Source: Cercophora sp. LCS_1
Lineage: Eukaryota > Ascomycota > Sordariomycetes > Sordariales > Lasiosphaeriaceae
Assembly (NCBI GenBank): GCA_036250225.1
Contig: JAPZLL010000012.1
Coordinates: 496,001-560,000 of the forward strand
Direction: 5' to 3'
DNA: 64,000 nucleotides
Shown here: positions 22,832 through 36,227 of the stretch, piece after piece
Numbering within the stretch: the stretch's first letter is position 1
How the letters are laid out: every line of letters begins with the position of its first letter
The notes under the pieces: model-generated
The model's input: only the letters and a program-made list of their open reading frames with translations
What the model was told of the DNA's origin: nothing
Database searches by the model: none
Position numbers and translations under genes: made by a program

Positions 22832-25800
22832 ATGGCGCCTGCGTTACCGATAAAGTTCACAGAGCTGCTGCAGCTGAGCAGCCTGGGCGTCAACCAACCG
22901 TCCATCACCTTCAACACTTGCGTACGTCGCCGTCTATTCCAGCTCCCGTGGCCACCCGCTAACGGTTTCTCTCGCAGACCTTAGAATCAGACTCGTTCAT
23001 CTGCATCAGGGACAAGAAGGATGAGACCGCATCTCCCGAGGTCCTCATCGTCGACCTCAAGAACAACAACAATGTCATCCGCCGACCCATCAAGGCCGAC
23101 AGTGCCATCATGCACTGGACGCGTCAGGTCATTGCCCTCAAGGCTCAGTCCCGCACCCTCCAGATCTTCGATCTCGAACAGAAGCAAAAACTCAAGTCAA
23201 CGACGATGAGCGAGGACGTGGCCTTCTGGAAGTGGATCAGCGAGACGACCCTCGGCTTGGTCACAGAGAGCTCCATTTATCACTGGGACGTGTTCGACCC
23301 AGCGCAAGCGGCTCCCGTCAAGGCTTTTGACCGCCATGCGAACCTTCAGGCACGTATTACAACACGCGTAGCTCGGTCTCTTGTTTCTAACAGTCAAACA
23401 GGGTAACCAAATCATCAACTACCGAACCAGCGCCGACGGAAAATGGATGGTGGTTGTAGGCATCTCACAACAACAAGGCCGCGTTGTTGGTGCCATGCAG
23501 CTCTACTCGAAAGACCGTGGAATCAGCCAAGCGATCGAAGGACACGCTGCAGCTTTTGGCACCGTTCGGTTACCAGAGGCCCCCCAGGACACGAAGCTCT
23601 TCACGTTCGCTGTCCGCACGGCCACTGGCGCAAAGCTTCACATTGTTGAGGTCGACCACCCCGAGACGAACCCCGTCTTCCCCAAGAAGGCGGTTGATGT
23701 TTTCTTCCCTCCCGAGGCCGCCAACGATTTCCCCGTCGCGCTTCAAGTGTCCCAAAAGTACGGCATCATCTACCTGATCACCAAGTACGGTTTTATCCAT
23801 CTCTACGATTTGGAGACGGCGACATGCATCTTCATGAATAGGATCTCGGGCGAGACCATTTTTACTGCGTGCGGTGATAAGGATTCGAGTGGTGTTGTCG
23901 GTATTAACCGTAAGGGTCAGGTGCTCTTTGTTAGTGCTGATGAGAACACGATCGTTCCATACGTTCTTGAGAGCCACGGCCCGGAGCTTGCTATTAAGCT
24001 AGCTTCGCGTGCAGGTCTCCCAGGGGCAGACAACCTGTACCAGCAGCGCTTCGAGCAACTTTTCAGCAATGGCAGCTACCAGGAAGCCGCCAGGGTTGCC
24101 GCAGAGTCACCAAGAGGGTTTCTCCGGACACCACAGACGATCGAGCGCTTCAAGCGTCTCCCCCAGCAGCCTGGTCAAATGTCACACATCCTCCAGTATT
24201 TCGGTTTGTTGCTCGACAAAGGGTCGCTCAACCAACACGAGTCGATTGAGCTCGCACAGCCCGTTCTTGCGCAGAACCGTAAGCAACTATTGCAGAAGTG
24301 GCTTGGGGAGAACAAACTGGAGTGCTCAGAACAGCTGGGTGACATGATCCGGCCTCATGATGTGCCCATGGCACTGGCCGTTTACCTGAAGGCGAACGTC
24401 CCCCACAAGGTCGTCGCCGGTTACGCAGAGACCGGGCAGTTCGATCAAATCCTTCCCTACTGCAGCCAGACCGGGTACCAGCCAGATTTTGTTCAGCTTC
24501 TTCACCATATCGTCCGCGTCAATCCGGAGAAGGGCGCCGAGTTTGCGACGTCACTCGCCAACAACGAAAGCGGGCCTCTGGTTGACCTGGAGCGGGTGGT
24601 CGACATCTTCCAGTCGCAGAATATGGTGCAGCAAGCCACCGCTTTTTTGCTTGATGCTCTCAAAGACAACAAACCAGAACACGCCCAACTTCAGACCCGT
24701 CTCCTGGAGATGAACCTGATTAACGCCCCGCAGGTCGCCGACGCGATTCTCGGTAATGAGATGTTTACACATTTCGACAAGGGCCGCATCGCCACCCTTT
24801 GCGAACAGGCCGGGCTCTCGCAAAAGGCCTTGGAGCTCTACGAGGACCCTGAGGCTATCAAGAGGGTGATTGTCAATATTGCAGGGACCCCCACCTTCAA
24901 CGCTGAGTGGCTGGTCAACTACTTCGGTCGTCTCTCTGTTGAACAATCTATCGACTGCTTGGATGCGATGATGAAGCACAACATTCGCCAGAACCTGCAG
25001 TCCGTTGTCCAGATTGCGACCAAATATGCCGACCTCCTGGGTGCCCAGCGTCTCGTCGACTTGTTCGAGAAGTACAAGACTGCTGAGGGTCTTTTCTACT
25101 TCCTCACCAGCATCGTCAATGTGTCCGAAGATCCCGAGGTTGTTTTCAAGTATATCGAAGCCGCCACCAAGATGGGTCAGATTCGCGAAGTTGAGCGGAT
25201 CTGCCGTGAGAACAGCGTCTACAACCCTGAAAAGGTCAAGAATTTCCTCAAGGAGGCCAAGCTCGGGGAGATGCTGCCCCTGATGGTTGTCTGCGATCGG
25301 TTCAACTTTGTGCACGACTTGGTTCTGTACCTTTACCAACACCAGCAGTTCAAGTCCATTGAGGTCTATGTCCAACAAGTCAACCCTTCCCGGACGCCTG
25401 GTGTCATCGGTGGTTTGTTGGACGTTGATTGCGACGAGTCCGTTATCAAGAACCTTCTTTCGACAGTCAACCCCGTGTCGATCCCCATCGACGAACTCGT
25501 CCAAGAGGTTGAGACAAGGAACCGTCTCAAGCTTCTCCTTCCGTTCCTCGAGGCTACCTTGGCTGCCGGGAACCAGCAGCAGGCGGTGTACAATGCTCTG
25601 GCAAAGATCTACATCGACTCCAACAACAATCCCGAGAAATTCTTGAAGGAGAACGACCAGTATGACACGCTCACCGTCGGCAAATACTGCGAGAAGCGCG
25701 ACCCTAACTTGGCCTACATCGCCTACCGCAAGGGCCAAAATGACCTCGAGTTGGTCAATATCACAAATGAGAACGCCATGTACAAGGCTCAAGCCAGATA

Positions 25801-28040
25801 CCTCCTTGAGAGGGCTGATCGTGAGCTGTGGATGTTCGTCCTCAGCGAGAACAATCTCCACCGCCGCTCCGTCGTCGATCAGGTCATCTCAACCGCCGTT
25901 CCGGAGTCGAGCGATCCGGCCAAGGTTTCCGAGGCTGTGGCTTGCTTCGTGAGCGCCGACCTCCCTGCTGAGCTGATTGAGCTTTTGGAGAAGATCGTTT
26001 TGGAGCCCACACCCTTCAGTGACAACCAAAACCTTCAAAACCTGCTCATGTTCACCGCGGCCAAGGCTGACAAGGCGCGTGTCATGGACTACATCCATCG
26101 CCTCGATAACTTCTCAGCAGACGACATCGCAAACATCTGTATCGAGGTCGGTCTCCATGAAGAGGCTTTCGAAGTCTACAAGAAGATCGACAACAAGGAG
26201 GCTGCAGTCAACGTGCTTGTGGAGCATGTCGTTAGCATCGACCGTGCTCAGGCGTATGCCGAGGAGGTTGACATCCCGCAAGTCTGGAGCAAGGTTGCCA
26301 AGGCCCAGCTTGATGGTCTACGAGTTAGCGACTCGATTGACTCGTATATCAAGGCTGAAGACCCCAAGAACTACAACGAGGTCATCGAGATTGCGGTTGC
26401 CGCTGGAAAGAACGAGGAGCTGATCAAGTACCTTCGCATGGCCCGCAAGACTCTCCGTGAGCCTGCCATAGACACGGCCCTCGCCTTCTGCTACGCCCGC
26501 CTTGATCAGCTCCCTGAGCTCGAGGACTTTTTGCGGGCCACCAATGTCGCCAACGTCGAAGAGTCAGGTGACAAAGCCTATGCTGAGGGTCTGTTCGAGG
26601 CTGCCAAGATCTTCTACACCAGCATTTCCAACTGGGCCAAGCTCGCCACGACTCTTGTCCACCTGTCCGACTACCAGGCGGCCGTGGACTGTGCTCGCAA
26701 GGCAAACAACATCAAGGTCTGGAAGGAGGTGCACGGTGCCTGCGTCGACAAGAAGGAGTTCCGCCTTGCCCAGATTTGCGGTCTGAACCTCATCGTCGAT
26801 GCGGAACAGCTCCAGGCGTTGGTGAAGCAATACGAGTACAATGGCTACTTCGATGAGCTCATCAGCCTTCTTGAGCAGGGTCTTGGGCTGGAGCGCGCCC
26901 ACATGGGCATGTTCACCGAGCTTGGCATTGCTTTGTCCAAGTATCACCCCGAGCGGTTGATGGAGCACCTCAAGCTCTTCTGGAGCAGGATGAATCTGCC
27001 AAAGATGATCCGCGCTTGCGAGGAAGCCAACTTGTGGCCCGAGTTGGTGTTCTGCTACTACCATTATGACGAGTTCGACAACGCCGCCCTCGCGGTCATG
27101 GAGCGGCCCGAGAACTCATGGGAGCACCAGCAGTTCAAGGAGATCACAGTCAAGGTGGCCAACCTTGAGATCTACTACAAGGCTCTCAACTTCTACCTGG
27201 AGCAACACCCTGTTCTCTTGACCGACCTCCTCCAAGTCCTCACCCCACGCATTGACGTCAACAGAGTCGTCCGCATGTTCCAAAAGTCGGACAACCTCCC
27301 GCTCATCAAGCCCTTCCTCCTCAACGTCCAGTCGCAGAACAAGCGCACCGTCAACGATGCGATCAATGACCTCCTGATCGAAGAAGAGGACTACAAGACG
27401 CTCCGCGACTCGGTCGAGAACTACGACAATTATGATGCTGTCGAGCTCGCCGGTCGCCTTGAGAAGCACGACTCGGTATTCTTCCGCCAGATCGCTGCCA
27501 ACATCTACCGCAAGAACAAGCGGTGGGAGAAGTCGATCAATCTGTCCAAGCAGGACAAGCTGTGGAAGGATGCGATCGAGACGGCTGCTATTTCTGCCAA
27601 GTCCGAAGTGGTCGAGGAGCTTCTCCGCTACGTAGGTTTTTTCTTCAACTGGCCAAAAGATTACCTTTTACTAACATATCTCGCAGTTTGTGGACATTGG
27701 CAATCGCGAGTGCTATGTGGGTATGCTCTATGCCTGCTATGACCTCATCCGACCGGATGTCGTGTTGGAGTTGTCCTGGCGCAACGGCCTCAATGACTTC
27801 ACCATGCCTTACATGATCAACCTCTTGTGCCAACAGACACGCGAGATTGCCACGCTCAAGGCCGACAACGAGGCTCGCAAGGCCAAGGAGAAGGAGCAGG
27901 AAAAGGTCGAGGATAACACGCCCATCCTCGGCGGTGGAAGGCTTATGATCACGGCCGGTCCCACCAGCGGCCACACATCACCGGCGCCCTTTGGGCAGAC
28001 AAACGGGTTTGCGCCCCAAGCGACCGGCTACGGCTTCTAG
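22832..28040 (+). CDS. Clathrin heavy chain
   Basis: Four exons (22832-22921, 22978-23349, 23402-27631, 27687-28040) give 1681 residues, the standard clathrin length. The N-terminal seven-bladed propeller (MAPALPIKFTELLQLSSLGV to about residue 330) binds adaptor boxes; LESDSFICIRDK and QIINYR are family landmarks. The long leg of CHCR alpha-helical repeats runs from roughly residue 540 to 1560 (for example KTAEGLFYFLTSIVNVSEDP). The C-terminal trimerisation region and Gly-rich tail follow exon 4. It forms the triskelion coat of endocytic, trans-Golgi and endosomal vesicles. The second intron is unusual: its donor appears to be GC (CAG-GCACGT at 23350) rather than GT, the only placement that keeps HANLQ-GNQIINYR in frame. 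The 3'-terminal 354 nt form a separate exon after a 55-nt intron. Confidence 0.98.
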
Positions 28041-28963
28041 AGGCTTGCTCCTGTAGTAACGGAAACGCCATGCATATACGACCTGCAAGCAGATCGATGG
28101 TTTTTGCCTCTACCCCGTGGGCCTGGGAATTGGGGCCATGCTGTGAAGGTGCGGGAACTTCAGCCAACCAAGACCCCATCGCTGCAATGTTCATGAATAG
28201 CTGTTATTGTCCTTTCACGGTCGAAGGAGTAGGGATTTTGCTTTCGGGATATTCGGCGGAGAGGAAAAGAGGAGGATTCTTGATGTCTCAACGTGCCACA
28301 ATACCTGTATGATAATTAGGTTGTGTTGTTTTAGTTAATATGTTTGACTCGGAATCTGGTTTCTCTGTTGATGTGCTCTGTGTTTCAGCAAGCGACCTGT
28401 CTAGCATTTCAAGGGCGGCGCGATGGCGGAGCGACTGTTGCAACAGGCTGCCCGAGGGGTTGGTTTAAGTTCTTGATGGGTACTGACGGCATGAACAGAA
28501 AAGCCCAGGCGTTTCTAGTAAGGGTTTGGGCATTCAAATATCGAATGGTGTCGTGGGTTTTGGTTTACTTCTCCTTTTCAGAGGATATGTCCATTCAAGT
28601 TTTGTAAAGGTGCCGTTTCTTGTCGTGGGGACTTGAGTGGAAACAAATGTCATCAACTGGCAACGTGGGACTCGCAAAGAGCACGCCCCAACTAATCGAT
28701 TTTACAAGCATGCGGTTCGAACAGTAGTAATATTCTGAGTGCTGCTTCAGGAACTACATTTAATCTTGGTACTTCATCTAAGACCAAGGCAGAGCAAATT
28801 GACCTCACCCGCGGCGCCCACGCCTCTCTGTGGCATCATGGCCACCCATTGGGACCATTTAGGTTACCCTAATACAAGGCTTTCCATAAAATGCATTCTA
28901 GCAACTACCAGAGCACACCAACCTGGGATATGATATGTTTGTTTTCAGTCACACGCCTTTCGC
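28041..28963. other. Intergenic between convergent genes
   Basis: This holds the 3' UTRs of clathrin heavy chain (+) and pyruvate carboxylase (-). Frames here are short and unsupported. No clear terminator signal beyond AT-rich patches is visible. Confidence 0.5.
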
Positions 28964-31900
28964 TCATTTCTTGTCACCCTTGACAATCCTGCAGACCAGG
29001 TCGGAGCCGTCGACTGAGTCGCCTTCCCTCACCATAAGAGAGGAGACAACGCCATTGTGAGGAGCGGAGATAACCATTTCCTAAACATCGCATTAATAGC
29101 TGAGTCACGGTGGAGACGAGCAAGACTTACCATCTTCATGGCGCTCAGAACGGCGAGCGGGTCGCCCTTCTTCACCTCGGTGCCATCGTGCACACGGAGC
29201 TCCACAAGCACACCAGCCATGGGTGCACCAACCTGGCTCGAGTCACCGGGATCGGCCTTGGGCCTGCTGACGTTCTCGACCGACGCCTGCTTGTCGTCGA
29301 CAGTAACCTGGCGGACCTCGCCGTTCATTTCGTAGAACACCTCACGCTGGCCAGTGTTCTCGGACAGAGGGCCGACAGCGAGCAACTTGAGGATAAGAAC
29401 CTTGCCCTTCTCGAGTTCGACGTGGAATTCCTCGCCAATCTCGGGCTTGGACAGGAAGTACTTGGTCGGAAGGACCGACAGATCTCCGAACTTAGCGACG
29501 AACTTCTTGTAGTCCTCAAAGACCTTGGGGTACATGACGTGGCTGGCCACATCGCACTCGGTGACAGTGCCGCCGAACTTGCGCTGAAGCTCCTTCTTGA
29601 CCTTGCCAAAGTCGACAGGCTCGAGGAAAAGGCCGGGGCGCTTGTCCAGCTTCCGGCGCCCGCGCAGCGCATTGGTGCGGAGCGGTTCGGGGAATCCGCC
29701 ATAGGGTTGGCCCATAAGACCCTCGAGGAACTCGAGAACCGATCCTGGGAAGTCGAGCTCGCCGGCGCGAGCCTTGACGTCCTCGGGAGAAAGCTTATTG
29801 GAGACCATGAACTGAGCCAGGTCGCCCACAACCTTGGAGGTGGGAGTGACCTTGACGATGTCGCCAAGGAGATCATTGGCATGCTCATAGGCCTTCTTGG
29901 TCTCGAGCCACTGGGAGCCGAGGCCAAGCTGCGAGGCCTGGAACATCATGTTGGTAAGCTGGCCACCCGGAATCTCGTGCTCGTACACCTCGGGATCAGT
30001 ACCCAGGAGGTGGGCCTCGAAGGGAGAGTAGAGCAGGCGGAGCTGAGCCCAGTAGGTGTCAAGGGCCCGGACGTGGTGATGGTTGAGACCGGGATCCAAG
30101 TCAGTACCATCCAACGACGCCAGGATGGCGTTGATGCTAGGCTGAGAGGTCATGCCAGACAAGCTGTCGGTGGCAGCGTCAACAGCGTCAGCGCCAGCAT
30201 TGGCGCAAGCCACCATGGAAGCAACACCAGTACCGGCAGAGTCGTGGGTGTGGACGTGGATGGGGAGATCGGGGTACTTCTTGCGAATGCTGCCAATCAG
30301 GATGGTGGCGGCCCGGGGCTTGAGAACACCAGCCATGTCCTTGATGCCAAGAACATCAATGTCAAGCGCAACCAGCTTGTCAACGAGGTCGAGGTAGTAC
30401 TCGAGGTTGTACTTCTTCTTGGGGTTCAACATGTCACCGCTGTAGCAGACAGTACCCTCGCAGACACCACCAGCCTTCTGGACGGCCTTGATACCGACCT
30501 CGAGCTGGTCAATATCGTTGAGCGCGTCGAAAACACGGAAGATATCAACACCGTTCTTCTTGGCCTGGTCAACGAAGTGGTCAATGGCGTTGTCAGGAAG
30601 AGAGGAGTACGCAACGCCGTTGGCGCCGCGCAGCAACATCTGGAAGGGGATGTTGGGGATCAGCTTGCGCATCTTGCGGAGACGGTCCCAGGGGTCCTCG
30701 TAGAGGAAGCGCATGGCGACATCGAACGTGGCACCGCCCCAGCACTCCAAGCTGTAGAGGTTGGAGAGAGCATGGCTGGTCTCCTTGGCGATGTTCAGCA
30801 GGTCGACTGTCCGAACACGGGTGGCAAGGAGAGACTGGTGGGCATCACGCCAGGTGGTGTCCATGAGGAGGCAGCCCTTGTAGTTGCGGACAGCCTTGGC
30901 AAAGGCCTTGGGGCCTTCCTCCAGGATGATGTTTCTCCAACCCTTGGTGCAAGGCTGCGAAACGTCAAGCTTCTTGCCGGCCTCATCGAACAGATCAGGG
31001 ACGATGATGTCGCCCTTGAACTTGGGCTCACCGATCTGGCCCTTGATGCTGCTCCCGTTGACCGCAACGTCGCCAAGATAAGCGAGCAACTTCTGGGCAC
31101 GGTTCTGGCTGCCAACGAGGTCGAAGAGGGACGGGGTATCGTCAATAAAGGTTGTCCAGCAGCTTCCCTCGATGAACGTGGGGTGGGTAAGAAGCGATGC
31201 CAAAAAGGGGATGTTGGTCTTGACACCACGGATACGAAACTCAATCAGAGCACGCAGAACCTTGCGGCGGGCGATTTCATACGTGCTGCCATGGCAAGAC
31301 ACCTTGACAAGCATAGAATCGTAGTAAGGGGTGATAACTGCACCAGCAAAGCCGTTGCCACCATCAAGCCGCACACCGTTACCACCGGCAGACCGGTACA
31401 CCTCGATCTTGCCAGTGTCGGGCTGGAAGTTCTTTGCGGGGTCTTCGGTGGTGATGCGGCACTGGATCGCAAAACCCCTGGTGGAGATGCGGTCCTGGGT
31501 CAAGCCGAGCTGCTCAAGAGTGGCGCCAGCGGCAATCTGGATCTGAGCAGCGACAATGTCGATACCCGTGATCTCCTCGGTGATGGTGTGCTCGACTTGG
31601 ATGCGGGGGTTGATCTCGATAAAGTAGTAGCGGTTCTGCTGGTCAACGAGGAACTCAGCGGTACCGGCGTTGCGGTACTTAACCGACTTGGCCAGCTTGA
31701 CGGCGTCGTTCAGGATGGCGTCGCGAACCTCGACCGGGAGGTCCTTGGCAGGCGCGATCTCGACAACCTTTTGATGTCTGCGCTGGACGGAGCAGTCACG
31801 CTCGTACAGGTGGACAACATTTCCGTGGTTGTCCCCGAGGAGCTGAACCTCAATGTGCTTGGGCTTGTCGAGGAATCGCTCGATGAAAACGGTGCCGTTG

Positions 31901-33005
31901 CCGAACGCGCTCTTGGCCTCGGAGGTAGCACGCTCGAAAGCCTCCTTGAGGGACCCCTGCTCGCGAACAACACGCATACCACGGCCACCTCCGCCATAGG
32001 CAGCCTTGATGATGACTGGGAAACCGTACTGGTCTGTGAACTGCTTGGCCTCCTCGAACTTCTCGACCGCACCCTCGGTACCGGGAACGACGGGCACATC
32101 GGCAGCAATAGCGAGCTTCCTTGCCGAAACCTTGTCGCCAAGGGCATCGATGACATCGGGTGAAGGGCCGATAAACTAAACACGCCCCATCAGACCCTGC
32201 TCCGTGGAGTTGGGATCGGGGCATACTCACGATAAGACCAGCCTTCTCGACCTTGCGAGCGAACTCGGCGTTCTCAGAGAGGAAACCATAACCTGGATCG
32301 CCATCAATATCATGTGTTAAGGCAGCATCAAGGCCAAACATACCGGGATGGATCATCTGCGCGCCGTGCTCGACGGCGATCTTGACGATTTCATCACTGG
32401 CGAGATAGGCACCAACTGGTGTGTATTGGCCCCTCTTTCCGATGACATAGGCCTCATCGGCCTTCTGCCTGTGCATGGAAAGACGATCCTCATAACTACG
32501 GAATAAGCAACCGACTGGGATGGTGGCACGCGCGAGGTGTCTCACCTGAAGATGGCAATAGTGTGCAGTGACAATTCGTGGGCCTAACGGACATCGAGAT
32601 TAGACCCTGCAGGCTGGAATGGGGGACATCCTGAGGGAATCTTACTGTTCTAAAGATCTGTATCACACGTCACGGTGAGCACAGTGTTCCTAGGCTGGTT
32701 ACGTGTGAAAGTCACGCATCACATACACGAATTGCTACACCATCAGGTCAGCACTGGGTGTTCGACAGAACCAGAGGGAGGGGTACTCACGAATCTCTCC
32801 TCTATTGGCAACTGTGCGTCGGAAAGAATGTCAACTCATCAGCCCAGCGCGATCCGCAGGAGTGCGGTTGTCACCCACCCAAAATCTTGTTCAACTGCAT
32901 GATAGTCGAGTTGGCGCGAATGTGGTGCACCGTCTGCGTCTTGGGCGCCGAGTCGCCATCCTCGAACACCTCCTCGAACTTCTCGCTCGCTTTATCGGCC
33001 GACAT
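28964..33005 (-). CDS. Pyruvate carboxylase
   Basis: The biotin enzyme converts pyruvate plus bicarbonate to oxaloacetate using ATP. Nine exons fit: 33005-32879, 32811-32791, 32734-32727, 32657-32646, 32583-32546, 32495-32344, 32292-32231, 32175-29131 and 29080-28964, totalling 1193 residues, the family length. The order is biotin carboxylase (KILVANRGEIPIRIFRTA, YEDRLSMHRQKADEAY, ATP-grasp loop GGGGRGM), carboxyltransferase (LLMDTTWRDAHQSLLATRVR, then IKDMAGVLKPRA), and C-terminal biotin carrier with the acceptor lysine in AMKM, split by the last intron just after that codon. No presequence is evident, so it is probably cytosolic, as in other fungi. Exons 2-4 are microexons of 21, 8 and 12 nt; without them the conserved NRGEIPIRIFRTA block is lost, which supports the model. 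Confidence 0.97.
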
Positions 33006-36000
33006 TGTGAAGCAATTGGGCCCGGGTCCGGATCCCACGGTCAATTGGCGAGGAGAAGGAGAAAACTACAGACAGGACAAGAGAGCGCGAGATGTTGGAT
33101 GTCGAGGGGGAGGGAGGGGCCTATGACGGCGGCGGCGGGGTTCTTTTATCGATGGTGGGGTCGCTTGCCGAAAGCTCTCTTGGGAGCTCCGGGTAAACCT
33201 TGCTGGCGCTTCTTAGCTCAACACCTAAACCAACAACTCAAAGCACCAGAGAGCCTGTGGTCGCAAGCCACGGTGCAGAAACGACAAATCCCGCGGGGGT
33301 CGTCGTCGGTCCGGTCCTGAGGCGTCCGGGGAGGCGTAGAACTGGGCGGGCTTTGCAGAGGGCGCTTGTTGAGGAATGAATGGAGAGGAAGAGAGAAAGG
33401 GAGAGAGGGGGGACCTTGAGCATCCCAGAGGAGGGTTGAGGGGATTTTTGTCCAGGAACCAGAACCTAGCTCTGGCTGATGACTGAACGACCAAACTCCC
33501 ATGCCAAGCGGGGACCGAAACTTGGGACAGCTCGGGGTCAGACAAGGATGGTCTTGTCAAGACATCCGTCGACCGTACCTCCTTGTCCAATGGTGGTTGA
33601 AGGGCCGAGTGACCTGGTGAGTCTTTTCTACCTCGCTTCGCGCTTTCCTGCGGCAGAGGAGCTTCGGACGGGCACAGCACATCCACGCACCGGAGCCCTG
33701 CAGCTGGTTCATCCCAAACCGATGCCGACGTCCTTTCGGCCACGCGGAACATGCATATCGCCTTTTTTCCCTTCCTTTCCCCTCCTCACGCGTGCTGTTT
33801 GCGAGACGGTGAGCTGTCTCGTCCCGCCTGTCTGTCTCTCGTCTCTCTGGGTGATAAACACCCAACCCCGCCACAATGAGTGAGATCATCACCTTGGGAA
33901 ATACGTCTGCCGCGTGCGCCCTGCTTGGCAGGCAACGCTTTTGAGATCGTCGGCCAGTTGCACGAGCGCCCTACATGATGCCCCGAGGAAATCAATTCAA
34001 GGCACTGATAGCGGCTGAGCCAATTGGGTTTGCCGGTTGCGGGCTGGAGCTGGCCAGATTCCCATGCTTGGTATCGCGCATGTGCAAGAGATCGAAATCC
34101 CACTTTCGAAGCTTTGACCACACTGCGGGGCTCGATGGTTGGTAGCGGCGGGCATGGGATTCTGGCCATCGCCAAGCGCTTTTTGGCTTGATGCATGTCC
34201 CCCACCACGACGGGACAGTCCTGTCGTGACAAACAATGGACGCCAATTTTTCTTGGTTGTGTCAGTTGCAGATTTTTCCCGCCGGATACCGGAGCCTCGC
34301 TGCCATCACAGCGCAACCACCCTTGTTCGCAGGCCAACCAAAACACGGATCATTCTAAGCGCAATTACTAACGGGAGGAAAGGTGAGGTAACCTCACTAT
34401 GCTGGACCCCCAAACCCCAACGACAAGATTGTCTCGAGAGTGGTTTCAAGAAGAGGGGCTTATCCGTTGCCAAACAGCCGGACAAACTCAGAATAAAACA
34501 CACCGCTTACCACGTTTGGAAGGATTGGCGGTTAGTCAGTCAGTTGGTAGGGCCACGGTCAGACGAGGTTCGGGTTCGGATCATGGCCTGAGCCTCATTT
34601 TCGTGTAGCCGAGGATAAAGTTGCTTCCTCGGGAATCAGACGAGCACCTGAGCCGAAAACCGTGGGGAAAGGGGCACAAGCAAACAGCCCGGGTTCCCAC
34701 AAACCACCCGTCGACGAGTTCCAGTCCTCAGAAGACTCTCCCTCTCGTCACGACATCTTCGTTTGGTGTTGAAGTCTTACCAAGACACCCCTGGCAAGAA
34801 CAAGGCCCCGCCATTGGCCTCATCTCGCAGTGGACGGACCCCGCAAGCCAACGTCGTCAGTTGAGGATGGGTGGGTTCGGTTCCATCCCTTCAAGTTGTT
34901 TCCTCCGTCCGCCAAGGCTGGCTCTGAATCATAACAGCAACGGGAAAAGATGCCGCAGCTTTGCCTTCCATGCCGAAAGGTGTGTGCACTACTTCGTTTT
35001 TTTCTCGTCCCGTTGCCCCTGTGCGTTATTTACACCAGATTGGCTGTGTGTCGACCACAAATTCGTCACGGGACCCCTCGCACCCCTCGCCCGCCGAACC
35101 GTCTCCGAGATCTCTCCAGGGGTGTAACAGCCTTCCGGACTTCGGTCTCACCGCATGGCCATGCGGAAAATAGACCGCAAAGCTGGATTCTTGCCTATTC
35201 CCGCCGTTTCCGCATTGCTCTTGAGCCTCGTAAACGAAGCAATTTTAGATCTTGCACACAGCGTAAAATCGGCTGCATGGCTTCGTCATGTTGTGTCATG
35301 CACTCTGAAGTTGTCACCCACCCCCGCGTGTCTTCGTGGTGATAAGGAGTTCCCGGCTAGCCAAGGCTCGAACACGCCGGTGCCGAGCGGTGACGTTCTT
35401 CAGAAGAAATCATTGATGGGTCGTGATTCTTGGTACTGCTGTTGTGGGATGTCGATCCCGGAATACGGCGTCCAACTTGTGTGTCTCGGTCGAGTACAGA
35501 AAGATGCCAAGAGTCCGGATCTCAACTGATAGTCGCACTTGAAGCCTTGGCCGTGACGTTTTGCCAACCACCTTTCAAACAACAGAACAAACTTCTTCTT
35601 GACACAATCGGTGATCTCAACCGGTGAAGGCATTTCCAATCGGAGTGGATTTAGTGTCCCAAGGCGTTGTCAATAATTGCTCAGGGCGTTTGCGATTTTT
35701 TTGGCTCCATATCCTGGAAGTTTTGATGTCCATGTTCCCTCTTCCAAAAACAGCCGACGGGATATCCGAGGTAGGCTTTGCTGTTTGACACTTCCAGGCA
35801 GCGTACAGCGTTCAAGTGTCACTCGGTGCCACATAGGTCAGTAAGGTAAGGCCCATGGCTGCTATTCCCTCAATCATGAATCACATATTGAAATGATCCT
35901 TATTTGATGATGCTCCCAGCCATGTCTCTCCCCACCACCACAATGACTGTGTGCTCTCTCCCACTTTTGTGTAAGTTTTGATACAGACCGAGGGACAAAA

Positions 36001-36227
36001 CACAATTCTGCCGGATATTCACACATCTCCTCTCCGGTCAAGGAGAATACATCCAACCGTCTATACCTCAACGCAGAACCCGAACCGAAGGCGCCGTGCG
36101 TCAGAAATATTGTATCAACCGGAATCCTGCCCAGCCACACCCCCCGGTGACGAGAAGAGCACTTAGCAGAGAAACCACAGTGACGAACCCAAAATCAAAC
36201 CCTTTATATTAACCCCCCTCTTGCCAT
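33006..36227. other. Long intergenic upstream of pyruvate carboxylase
   Basis: This 3.2-kb stretch has many overlapping frames of 60-186 codons on both strands, none with a recognisable domain or intron-supported extension. It is probably the pyruvate carboxylase promoter and long leader plus the MPC1 3' region. A 16-base perfect palindrome, CCGCATGGCCATGCGG, lies at 35151-35166. No RNA gene is visible. Confidence 0.5.

Noticed and set aside
24551..25861. 436-codon minus-strand frame opposite clathrin heavy chain
   Set aside because: Same shadow effect of a biased coding exon; no motif, promoter or intron support.
29110..32163. 1017-codon open frame on the plus strand, opposite pyruvate carboxylase
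   Set aside because: It is the antisense of a long C/G-ending coding exon, where stop codons are rare in the opposite frame. The translation is Val/Leu/Glu-rich shadow sequence with no domain.
33786..34346. 186-codon minus-strand frame upstream of pyruvate carboxylase
   Set aside because: Compositionally like surrounding non-coding DNA; no motif.
35151..35166. 16-base perfect palindrome CCGCATGGCCATGCGG
   Set aside because: A palindrome this short can arise by chance in a 64-kb window and no regulator is known to bind it; listed only within the intergenic note.
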